Shown here one piece after another: positions 1 through 9,968 of a DNA stretch of 64,000 bases (its first letter is position 1; each line of letters begins with the position of its first letter). This DNA is from Saccharina japonica (taxonomy: Eukaryota > Sar > Phaeophyceae > Laminariales > Laminariaceae). The stretch covers positions 186,001-250,000 of the forward strand of contig MEHQ01003205.1 of the NCBI GenBank assembly GCA_008828725.1, written 5' to 3'. The translations under genes and the position numbers were made by a program. The notes under the pieces are model-generated. The model saw only the letters and a program-made list of their open reading frames with translations. It was not told the DNA's origin and searched no databases.

Positions 1-1266
1 TATTACGAAAAAATCCAAAAGGGTATACTGTATGGGCTGTGCCCGGTACTGTTTCGGTCACTCTAAATATATCGGGAGACATTGCGCAGGAGGCATGGTG
101 TGGCCACAGTATACCACGATACACTAGGTGGCGCATATGACAAGAGGTATACCAAGGACCCAACTTTGTTCGTACAGTGTTCAATAGTGCAGGTAGAGGG
201 GAGATGGCTACAATCGGTACAGTGGGCTAGATCAACAATATACATCATCGACGTCGCGCAACTTGTTGAAGGCAGTTTCGACATGTCCTTTGTCGAAACA
301 CGTCTATGGTTAAAAATATGTTCAGGATGAGGTTGGACCGCTCGATGTTGACCACACGCCATCTACATGACACGAGAAACCATGACTCCGTGAGTTTTGC
401 GGTGGTCTGTCTCAGTAATTATTTACGCTTCGATTGCGATATCAAATATGGTATAAACGAACTGTAGGGTACATAGAGGTGCATCGATTATGTTCTGACG
501 CGCCTGACATAGAGAACTCTGTACCTCTCCCAACAAACCGGTGTTACCGGAAAGTTAAAGTGCAACTCAATGAACAAACTTCATGGCATGGCCTAGGCAA
601 ACAAAAAATCAGATTTCCGAACATTAATCAAATACCGACGGTTTTCGCTTAAGGAGCCTTGAATAGGTCATTCATAACGTGTTAGGGCGAAAACGTGTCA
701 CTTCGATGATCGTAGGACACCTCTTCAGACGGGCCGAAACATACCAATATATACATAAATACAGGGATCAGTTGAACGATAATAAAAAACAAATTACAAA
801 TGATCGATGCATTCAAGGCGGAAAATAAACGAATTGCGAACGTCAGCAAATGTCTTTGTTCGGGTTAATCAAATATTGAGTTTCGAGGCATGTAAATTCC
901 GGATCGGTATGACCTGTACGATCTGTTTAATTTTGCTCGTGTGTTCGCGTGGTATCCAGATATTCTGCATTGGCATTCGACAGGTTGGCTGGGTTGGCTG
1001 ACTACTCAAGAATGCATGCACTATGTGCCAATCTGGCGTACATGCCCACAACATTTCCCGCCAAGCTGATATAATACATACGGGGTGGGGTGAGCGTGCA
1101 CATGGACTTCATTGAATACCTTTTGAGGCCTATCCGTGGAATGCGCGTGTAACGACGGCAACTTCAAGCGACAGGTGTCTGATGCTCTCTAGCCAGCCAC
1201 CTCATGCCGGTACCGGCAGCCACGGTATGTTACTGGACGCAGGCGCGTGGTAAAGCGAGAGGGATG

Positions 1267-1446
1267 TACATTATTTGACTTTTTCGTGGAACGTGTCGCG
1301 ACATGACGTGACACCACATGTCGTGTCGTCGCGAGTGTCGCGGCGAGTGTCGCTAACCCTAACGCTAATCATAACCATGACCCTACGTGTCTCGGCTTGT
1401 CGCGAAATGTCGCGCGACACGTGCCACGAAAAAGTCAAATAATGTA
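1267..1446. mobile_element. 180-bp palindromic MITE with telomere-like core
   Basis: The ends are inverted copies of each other (TACATTATTTGAC at the left, its complement at the right) and the symmetry continues inward through a CG-rich arm containing GTGTCGCGACA. The centre holds degenerate CTAACC-type units at about 1,354-1,385. The aligned sites in copy 2 (about 30,220) and copy 3 lack it, so it is an insertion. The outermost TA on each side may be the target duplication, which would suit a Tc1/mariner-type MITE; the superfamily is inferred. It is too short to code for a transposase. Confidence 0.65.
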
Positions 1447-2568
1447 GATCCGTGTAAGGCGAACACACGAACAACAGCAAATAGTTGTACACGCTGTACC
1501 AATTACTGTTTCAGTCCTTACGCTCAGGGGTGGCCGCGCATGTCATCATCGAGGAAGATGTCTTCAACGTTAGGGCATCCAGAAAATAAACAAGGACCCC
1601 AGAAGTGCGAGTGGTTGCCGTTTCTCCCAAAGCGCCCCTTCAAGGTCTCGTGGGACATACATACGGATTAAACCATCAAACGCGCGATTACCAGTGAGTA
1701 TAAGAATGGAAACACGGGAGATTGTTATGACCCTGTTGGGAAAAATCTTGAACAATTGTATTGGATCGACCACGAGACATACGGGGCAGAAATACAACGA
1801 GACAAGGCCACAGTGACTGCGTAGCCTGGGTGACATTGTTGCTGCTGCTGTAGATTACACTCGGGGACGAAGTAGGTCGTGGGTGCCAAAAGGGTTAAGA
1901 GAGACGTGCCATCACACTAGTCTTACGGTAAGTTCATATTTTGAGACAGACCCGAGATATGGACGTGACCACCATAATGGGCAAGCGGTCTATCTGAATA
2001 AAAACTTGAATCGTAAATGGCAGCTCAAACCTAACCCAACATATCCAGGGCTTTTACGCTGGTTGATTATATCAAGTCTCGTCACGAGGAATAAATTATG
2101 GGTGTCTCTTCATGCATCTAGTGCACAACGGCATAGCAACAGATGCCACGGCAAAACAAACTTCATAGTGGCGTGGGTTTGTGCGAGGCGCGATTAGCGT
2201 ACGAGGTTTGTTTGGTTTGGGCCTTCAAGTTGATACCAGCAGGAGCAGCAGCAGTAATTTCCAGATATGTGACATAGTCAGGGTTAGGATGTACTTCCTC
2301 TTATTTCCTGCAGTGCCGTTGCCACACCTATCATCCCGGACACAGCGACAGTCATGTACGGGCCTGGTCGCCAACATGTAACCATAGATAGCAGCAGTGC
2401 AACAGCACTAACTACATATCTACGTAAAATTTCAGCGGTTGAGAGTGGAAACATCGCCAAATGACAAAAACATAAGCCGACATAACTTGCAGCACAATAC
2501 ACTAGGCTTCTATCGTGGCAAGTGCCCCCAAAGGTATGCAGGTTGTCTAGTAGAGGCATATTGAATAT

Positions 2569-3022
2569 CTGTTTGTTTGGCGGAATGCCGTGGCATTCCG
2601 TGGCATGCTATGACAATGCCAATGACATGCCATGGCAGTTCCAGGTCAAGCTTTGGCATGCCTGGGCGTTACCGTGGCATCCCGTGGCATATGACGTGAT
2701 GGTTCACATGATATACCCCGTGACATGCCGTGGCACATGCCGTGGGGGTCACTGTGGTACGGCGTAGGGGTTATCGTGGTTACCGTGGAGTATGCCGTAA
2801 TAAGGCGGTGCAAAGGACTAAGAGTATGCCATGGCATGCCGTGGAAGTTGCCGTGAATGTTTCACGGCATGTCGTGGAAGTAGCCGTGCCATTTATAATG
2901 ACTCACCGTGGAGGTTGACAGGGTACTAGCACGGCACGCTATGGGCTTCTACGGCATGCCTTGGCATGCTATGGCATGTTGTCCATGGTAATGCCACGGC
3001 ATACCGACAAAAAAACAAATAG
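2569..3022. mobile_element. 454-bp non-autonomous element built of GCCGTGGCAT repeats
   Basis: The left end (CTGTTTGTTTGGCGGAATG) and right end are imperfect inverted repeats that both lead into ATGCCGTGGCAT. The interior is a lattice of short direct and inverted copies of TGCCGTGGCAT and its variants, so almost any part can fold back. The paralogous sites near 31,300 and 56,420 lack the block. It resembles the 1,267-1,446 element in plan (CG- and GTGGC-rich arms behind an AT-rich tip) but not closely in sequence. No target duplication is clear. Confidence 0.6.
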
Positions 3023-3654
3023 TGTACATCCATGGTCTAGTACTGCTGTACACATGTGCGGCAGGCGCAAAAAAAACATCAACGACACTATTTATAGCAC
3101 GCCTTTTTAGCGGCGATTAGGGCGGGGGACTCTCTATCGATGATGTCTACTGCTGTAATGAGCTTTGCGACGTGGTCTGATGGCGGCCGGTTCCTTTATA
3201 TTGCTTGCACATAACAACATTTTCCAACCGTCTCAACCCTAGAACGTACATGCCAAGGACCCCCCAACATACATAAACACTTACAAGTATCATACCTACT
3301 ACACTGCTATGTCGTACAGCAGTACAGCAGTGATTTCGACACGGAAGCCACGCCAAGGCCGTGTTTACCTCTGCTGTACAACAGAAGATCCTACAAGACA
3401 AGAACCCTGTATTTGTCTTCAGGCGTAGTCCTTGTATGCACCATATATACGCAAAGTTGACGAGTCCTCTTCAAAGTTTAAACGTATATACCAGGAACAA
3501 ACTTCCGGCATACCGATACAAATACCCGTACTTGTCTACCACCCTCCAAAACATGCGTCCACACAAACTCCATGTACGGAATAGCAGCAGTAGTAGTGTG
3601 TCCCTGAAAAGTGGGTGTGATTTTAAACGATGTCGTATTATTGCGGGTATGCGA

Positions 3655-4150
3655 GCTCTCATGCTGCATAGACTCTTCCATGAAATACAACCCAAAATCA
3701 GGCATTCGTGGGGAGAGATCAAGGCTAGGCACAGCCGCACGGCAACGTGTGATGTATTCAATACAGCTGTAGAGCAACATCTGGAGGGTTCATCGTATCA
3801 ATGGCACTTTCACCATATATTGGCTACGACCCTGCATGGAATACAAACCAAAATCCTCTACGTGTACTCATGGAGAGAGATGAAGGCTATAGGTACAGCT
3901 GCACATGAACGGGTGATGAAACCAATGTACACCTAAAGGGCAAGACCGGGAGGGTGCGTTGTCGCCATGTCATTCTCACTTATATGGGCTGCGAACGAGG
4001 TATGGCCCTCCCTGAAAAAAAACTTTAATATTTTACTCATGGACAGTGATGAAGGCAAGGTAGAGCCGCACGTGGAGGTGTGATGAAGTCAATGTACTGC
4101 TGTACGGCAAGACCGGGAGGGTTCATTGTGGTCACAAGGGCCATCCTCAC
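3655..4150 (+). repeat. ~165-bp tandem repeat, about three diverged copies
   Basis: Successive blocks near 3,655, 3,825 and 3,990 share the string of landmarks GGAGAGAGATGAAGGC, CACAGCTGCACG, GTGTGATGAA, TGTACAGCTG and CAAGACCGGGAGGGTTCATTG. The same triplicated array is found in copy 2 at about 32,025-32,510 and again in the duplicated segment at 34,940-35,440, so it predates the macro-repeat. The open frame at 3,361-3,936 runs through it but is not kept in the other copies. Confidence 0.7.
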
Positions 4151-5409
4151 CTGCTCTGCTCTGGCGATTAAAATCGTAGACCCAAACTAAAGCTGCGCCG
4201 ACAAAGGTCTCCTTCTCGCTTTTAACTGGAGAGGGGCACAACGATAACTGCCACTACCAGGTACTGGTTTCTGTGTGCTGTAGGCCTTATGTCGAATGAG
4301 TGGCCACGTCTCAAAGGGCAGGCCGACAATGGAAAAAAACATTTTTATACGGTATGGCATGGCGTTTTTCTGCCGGGGACGCAAGTTTAAGCCGACACAC
4401 CAACATATGCTGCAGCCCGCACACGTGGTGAGCCATTAGGAAGGAAGGGGCGGGAGTATACGAGGGCTCAAACGGCGGCCAGAACACAGGGGGAGATTCG
4501 TGCTGTTCCATTGTGTATCAGGTCGAGCATTCATACCTGCTACTCAGGCGCAATTTAAGACAGGTAAGAGCGCCCAGCGCAGCAGAGAAGCGTCAGTCTT
4601 TGGCTTGGTTATATGAGGAAAAATGCTGTCTTCTAGCAGTCTGGGTGCGGGATTGCGGAGGACCTGTCACCCTGTGCAGCTTTACTCTCGTGGAAAGGTT
4701 GAGAGTGTGCGGGTAAGAACCCCTATACTGCAACCCATGTCGTTATGCTTGGTTATCTTTAAAAGTTTCGGTGTTGCACCAAGGGGTATAGTTCCATGAT
4801 TAGTAAGAAACTGTAAAACACTACGAGTACTCGTACTTAAATAGACCACAGAACCGCCGGACAATTGCATCACAAACGTGTACGAATACGAACCACTCAC
4901 GAATTTGCCAGCACACGTACCTAGCATAAACAATAGCGATATGGCATCCCGTGCAGCAGTGAAATCGATGCCCTACTCCCGATGAACGGGGTGTTTTCAA
5001 CACCGCGACACACCAACCTAAATATTTCAGCGTTTGGTACCACCCCTCTCGTCCTCGTCTCCGCGTACTGCTGTACAAAGCCAGCAGGAGCAGTGCACCG
5101 CGACTCTGATGTGTACCAGTTATGCATAGAGTTGTATACCGGTAGATACTTTTACTGTGCAGGTACGTGCATTCACCAAGTTCCTCGGCGACGCCACGTA
5201 CCACGTAAGTCGCGACCAAGAAACGAAGGCTGGGCGCAAGGACGTGTGATTTAAAGCATGGTCCTATTGGCAAGGGCATCCTCGCCTGCTTAGCTTTGCC
5301 GATTGATAAAGCAAAACACAAATTATATGTGCCATGAGGAAGGTGTATTTATTGCTCGCCAGACGAAAGGAATATACACATAACTGCCACTGCTTCTTTC
5401 TCGTTGATC

Positions 5410-5417
5410 TCCACCAC
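5410..5417. repeat. 8-bp target-site duplication, left
   Basis: TCCACCAC immediately precedes the left terminus at 5,418 and is repeated exactly at 9,961-9,968 after the right terminus. An 8-bp duplication is typical of hAT superfamily insertions. Confidence 0.9.
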
Positions 5418-5591
5418 TAGGCCCAGGCCTTTAAGGCACGCCGCAGGCGCAAATAGGCATATGGAGATAGGCCCGCCGCAGGCGAAAAAAATTGAAATAG
5501 GCACGTAGATAGGCAAATGCCTGAAATGCCTTAAACGTGCCTATCTATGCCTGAAATAATGCCTTAAACGTGCCTGAAACCGTCAAGGCAC

Positions 5592-5950
5592 ATCCCACAC
5601 TAATTTCAAGTAGTTTTAGGGTTTCAGGCATAAATGCCTATCTTGCTCAATCCCCATACTNATTTCAAGTAGTTTTGGGTTTCGGCATAAATGTCTATCT
5701 TGCTTCCTTATCTTGCTCAATCCCACACTAATTTCAAGTAGTTTTGGGCTTTCAGGCATAAATGCCTATCTTGCTCAATCCACACTAATTTCAAGTAGTT
5801 TAGGGTTTCAGGCATAAATGCCTATCTTGCTCAATTCACACTAATTTCAAGTAGTTAAGGGTTTCAGGCATAAATGCCCACTTGCTCAACCCAACACTAA
5901 TTTCAAGTATTTAAGGGTTTCAGACATACAATGCCTATCTTGCTCAACAC
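5592..5950 (+). repeat. ~57-bp minisatellite, six copies
   Basis: Six tandem copies share ACTAATTTCAAGTAGTTT, GGGTTTCAGGCATAAATGCC and TATCTTGCTCAATCC. Copies begin near 5,598, 5,657, 5,727, 5,784, 5,839 and 5,895. Each unit contains the palindrome AGGCATAAATGCCT, which repeats the AGGCAT word of the element's subterminal regions, so the array multiplies possible transposase-binding sites. One ambiguous base lies at 5,661, consistent with assembly difficulty. Confidence 0.85.
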
Positions 5951-7359
5951 GCGACCTGCTGTAACACATTTCGAACTGCACCTACCTTCGTTTTCGGAGA
6001 CGAACCACTAGACGAACTCCTTGGAATTAGTTAGCATTTTCCCTTTGGAACTGCACACCTGCGTTTTTCCTATGATATTTTATTGAAGTTTCGGAGCAAC
6101 GAAATGGCAAAAAATAGCTAATAATACGATTACTCAGCTTAAAAACATTATATGTATATACAACAGCAAACAAGGCTACGTACGTAGTGCAATTAGTATT
6201 ATGAATATATTCACCAGAATTTGGTGTACGGCGCTAGCGCAAATTCCTCGAGATCGGCTACTAGGTATTTTGTACTGGCTCAACGTGAACCATCGTACGG
6301 TTATGCCATCATTCATCGTCGAATACGGCTTGGGAAAGTTACACTCCCGCTTGTGTTTTTTGGCTTCCGCGAAGTGTTGCGTACCGTGTTAATAATGGAA
6401 CAGGGGACGCTCTCTAAGGGCCCGTTTTAACGAAGATAGTTATAGCGCGCAGAGAGGTTGCTCTGCACGCGGGTCCCAGTGACACTTTGCCACGATTGAT
6501 ATCATCATCGTATCGTTTGATGCGGTCCTACAGCAGTACGAGTACGTACTATCAATGCTATTGTGTAGTTCGAGTACCCTGAATAAAATATTATTTAATA
6601 CCTATTGTACTTTCCACGATCAACGGCCACAGCGTGAACGGTCTGAAGCCCCGACCCACTCCCCGCCGCCCCGCCTGTCTGTGAAGTTTTGTGATAATTA
6701 GCACTCGTAGACATTCAATCCGAATCAATAATCAATCAAGTCGAATAGTATGAACTACTGCTGCTGCTGCTGCGGTGATGACTGCTACGACGTACCAGGA
6801 CTGCACTACTACTACCGTGTGTCGTCTGTGTGTCAGTGGGTCTACCCCCTTCATCTTGCTGCAATGATTTGTACTCGAAGAACAAGAACATATCTGCTGC
6901 TGCTTACTTACTATATGTATATAGAATACGCCTGACGCACTCCTCTACTTACTCTATCGCATCGATATATTCCATAGTAGACATAGAGAGAGAAAGTCCT
7001 TGACTCGTACACGGGGTTTGTCGGCTGGCGGGGAGCGGGTCGGGGCGCTGCCCCGAGCCCCGCATCCCGCTCCCCGCCGCAAAGTTTGTAATGTGTGGCG
7101 ACAAGAATACTCTTCTTGCCCTTGTACGCCTGTACGAATAATACGTACTGCATTCAATTCGCCATCAATCGCATCAATCGTAAATATTCCGTGTGTGTAC
7201 GTACTAATACGTACGAGTACGAGTACAGTCGTGCAGCATGTCAAGATGTCAAGTGTCAAGTATGTGATGCGGAGCGGCGTAACTTGTTGTGTCGTTTCAT
7301 TTGGCGTTACATTTCGCACGAACATCATGGTCATGGACCATGGACCATGGATCACATGG

Positions 7360-8200
7360 ATCATGAAATCGTGGATAGACTCGGACTCTCTCCCAAGGCA
7401 TGGGCCATGCGCCATAGAGAGCACGACGATTGGTTGTGTGCTTCGCATGACACACACGAACGACCGTTTGACCCACTCCGCTTCCTGGCAATTCCATTCA
7501 AACAATATTTCACGGACGCGCATACACAGGGTTGCTAGCTGGGCGGGGCACGGGGGTCGGGGCTGCGCCCCGACCCGCTCCGCACCGCCTCGCCTGTGAA
7601 GTATTATGTATTGTTGTAGCTTGTACGTACAGTAGCTATGCCTGGTATTCATCATATGTACATACAGCAGCTTTTGTAATGTTGCCTGACGTTAATGAGC
7701 AGCGTCCTCCATGTATGTATGTATGTGCTCGTCAGGTGCTTGCGCACAACGCAGCTAAATCAGCGTCCTCCACATTAATTATGTCGGGTGCTACCGCACG
7801 ATAATGAAATCGTGGATAGACTCGGACTCTCTCCCAAGGCATGGGCCATGCGCCATAGAGAGCACGACGATTGGTTTGTGCTTCGCATGACACACACGAA
7901 CGACCGTCTGACCCACTCCGCTTCCTGGCAATTCATTAAAAATATTTCACGACGCGCAACCCGGGTTGTAGCTGGGCGGGGCACGCGCCCCGACCGCTCC
8001 GCACCGCCTTGCCTCGCCTGTGAATATTATGTATTGTTGTAGCTGTCGTACGTAGCTATGCCTGGATCATCATGTACATACAGCAGCTTTTGTAATGTTG
8101 CCTGGAATGGCCTCTCCATATGTATGTATGTGCTCGTCAGGTGCTTGCGCACAACGCAGCTTAAATCAGCGTCCTCCACATTCATTATCGTCGGGTGCTA
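7360..8200 (+). repeat. ~440-bp tandem duplication inside the nested element
   Basis: The block beginning CATGAAATCGTGGATAGACT near 7,360 recurs near 7,804 and stays alignable for about 400 bp, including the GGGCGGGGCACG and CCGACCGCTCCGCACCGCC strings (about 7,540 and 7,975) and the GTATTATGTATTGTTGTAG string. Related GC-rich pieces also occur near 6,645 and 7,025. Long open frames here on both strands come from this repetitive, CG-rich DNA and show no recognisable domain. Confidence 0.75.
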
Positions 8201-8235
8201 CCGCACAACGCAGCGTATATCACCTCGGCTCGAAG

Positions 8236-8310
8236 GCAGCCAGCAGCAGCAGCAGCAGCAGCAGCACAGCAGCAAGCAGCAGCAGCGAGCAGCAGCAGCA
8301 GCACGCTGCT
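8236..8310 (+). repeat. (CAG)n microsatellite
   Basis: Interrupted CAG/AGC triplet run. A second run with CTG and CAG arms facing each other lies at about 8,440-8,500. Both are followed by the same roughly 80-bp sequence (TCCTCCACGTTATCGTCAGG onward), so the tract and its flank were duplicated together. The poly-Gln/poly-Ala frames it generates are not treated as genes. Confidence 0.85.
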
Positions 8311-8889
8311 TGCAGCAGTCCTCCACGTTATCGTCAGGTGGCTGCGCCGTCGCTTTGCACAGTGTGCACTTCCCATGTATTAAACTCAGTACAAGTTCGC
8401 CCGTCACCATAACCGACTCGACCCAGAGCTATACTACCAACTGCTGCTTGCTGCTGCTGCTGCCGCAGCAGCAGCAGCACGCTGCTGCAGCAGTCCTCCA
8501 CGTTATCGTCAGGTGGCTGCGCGGTCGCTTTGCACAGCTGCACTTCCCATGTAACGCTGCAGTACGAGTACGTTCGACGCAATAATCGATTCGACCAAGA
8601 GCTAATATTATCTTGTCAGGTTGAGTATCGAATCGGTATAACTTTATCTAGCCAAATGTCACAGATCCAATTTTTATACCAGGTACAACATGGCGTAGAT
8701 GGATTGATGGGCTACAGAGCCAAATCGTGTTTGGAGTTGAACTAAGTAGGGGAGGGGATTACTAAAAAAGATGGAATTAGACCTCGAAACAGAGTTGAAA
8801 GGCAGGGGATTTGGGAAATTAAATAATTTCCGCGACAGAGCCCAGTAACTAAAGTCACTGGGAAAAAAAAAATCAATTTGGAAAAAATA

Positions 8890-8995
8890 AAATTCAAATC
8901 GGCTTTTCATTGGTCAATACACGCACCAGCACCCCCCAAGATCCTAATCTTTGGTGCTGGTGCGTCGTGTTGACCAATGAAAAGCGATTTGAAAT
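8890..8995. repeat. Inverted repeat (hairpin) near the Harbinger-like right end
   Basis: The left arm reads AAATCGGCTTTTCATTGGTC and ACGCACCAGCACC; the right arm is its complement, GGTGCTGGTGCG to GACCAATGAAAAGCGATTT. A third copy of the right arm follows at about 9,105-9,150. The repeated right arm is consistent with the duplicated terminus noted for the nested element. Confidence 0.75.
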
Positions 8996-9960
8996 CTTGT
9001 CTGGTCGTGTGTTACCAATGAAAGCGATTGATTTTATTTTATTCCAAATTGATTTTTTCTTCTTCGTTAAAACGGGCCCTTATTTTAGAGAGCGTTCCTA
9101 ATCTTTGGTGCTGGTGCGCGTGTTGACCAATGAAAAGCGGATTTGAATTTTTTTTTTCCAAATTGTTTTTTTTTCTTCGTTAGAACGGGCCCTAAAGCCA
9201 TAACTCATATAATATGTATGAAACAAAACGAGCTTTGATTCGCACTGTTAATAAAAATAAATCATCAATTTCGAATCCAAACCTTGTGCATGCGCGGGCG
9301 AGCAAATCATCAAGCCCCAGCGTTGGTTCTGTTCTGCCCCATCACCCTTCAGCGATTATCGGTCGATTCATCGGACACAAAAACCACAAGAAAGCACCAT
9401 CAAAATCATTGAAAGCCCGTTGCCTCGTCTACATCGTTCTGTGAAGTACCTGCGTATCAGAAGACGCCAAGCAAGAGTGTTGTTCTACGTCGTCACCCAA
9501 TGACCCTCACTTGACGGCACACTACGATTGGTGTTGACCGTTGACCCCTCTCTACCGCAATCTACGAAACTGCTGGTGGTGTGTGCGTACTTCCTTCTCC
9601 ACCGGGCATGGTGCCTGCCACCCAGAAGGTGGTACCGTGATACTCTGGGACGACACCATCCCTGGCTGTTAGCAGAGCTGTGGTCGTGCGAGATGCCTTG
9701 GCTGTGCGTCTGTGCGTGCACTGATGCACTGTGTGACCGCGTGACCGCAAACAAAACACAACAAATATCCCCCTTTCCCCTAAATTTGGGAGTTCCAATA
9801 TAACGGCGTTATTTTTTATGCCTTTTTTGTCATTTTGACATGCCTGGCCGTGCCTGAGAAAAGATAGGCAAGATAGGCACGAAAATCGCGTTCAGGCACG
9901 CTGTTTTCAGAAAAGGTCATTCAGGCATTATTTCAGGCATGCCTTAAAGGCCTGGGCCTA

Positions 9961-9968
9961 TCCACCAC
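9961..9968. repeat. 8-bp target-site duplication, right
   Basis: TCCACCAC, identical to 5,410-5,417, directly follows the right terminus at 9,960. Confidence 0.9.

Larger units (their letters stand above)
6418..9192. mobile_element. PIF/Harbinger-like non-autonomous element nested in the hAT-like element
   Basis: The ends are inverted repeats (left GGGCCCGTTTTAACGAAGA, right complement with one mismatch) flanked on both sides by TAA (6,415-6,417 and 9,193-9,195). A 3-bp TWA duplication and a GGGCC-type terminus are the usual PIF/Harbinger signature. An extra right-type terminus lies inside at about 9,060-9,079, followed by a sequence matching the inverted left flank (CGCTCTCTAA), so the right end has been duplicated or a second insertion rearranged. 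No Harbinger transposase or Myb-like protein is visible. The family shares its tip with the 26,663-27,354 element. Confidence 0.7.
5418..9960. mobile_element. hAT-like non-autonomous DNA transposon, 4.5 kb
   Basis: The two ends are exact inverted repeats over 21 bp, beginning TAGGCCCAGGCCTTTAAGG (5,418-5,438 and 9,940-9,960). An exact 8-bp duplication flanks the element. The subterminal 150-200 bp on both sides (about 5,440-5,590 and 9,820-9,940) are crowded with AGGCAT, TAGGCA and CAGGCAC words in both orientations, as expected of hAT subterminal transposase-binding sites. The aligned copy-2 region lacks the element. No long frame resembles a hAT transposase (RNase H-like DDE with a C-terminal dimerisation region), so it depended on another copy. 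The interior holds a minisatellite, a nested Harbinger-like element, 440-bp tandem repeats and CAG tracts. hAT assignment rests on duplication length and end structure, not on protein. Confidence 0.85.

Noticed and set aside
3361..3936. 191-residue frame
   Set aside because: It crosses the 165-bp tandem array and is interrupted in macro-repeat copy 2. Differences from copy 3 are mostly amino-acid changing, so no sign of selection.
5592..5950. CRISPR-like array
   Set aside because: The 57-bp units are contiguous minisatellite copies without unique spacers, inside a eukaryotic transposon and with no cas genes.
6954..7655. 233-, 199- and 147-residue overlapping frames
   Set aside because: All lie in the GC-rich tandem repeat of the nested transposon, overlap on both strands and match no transposase.
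8058..8585. Poly-Gln/poly-Ala frame
   Set aside because: Produced by a CAG microsatellite that is open in all frames.
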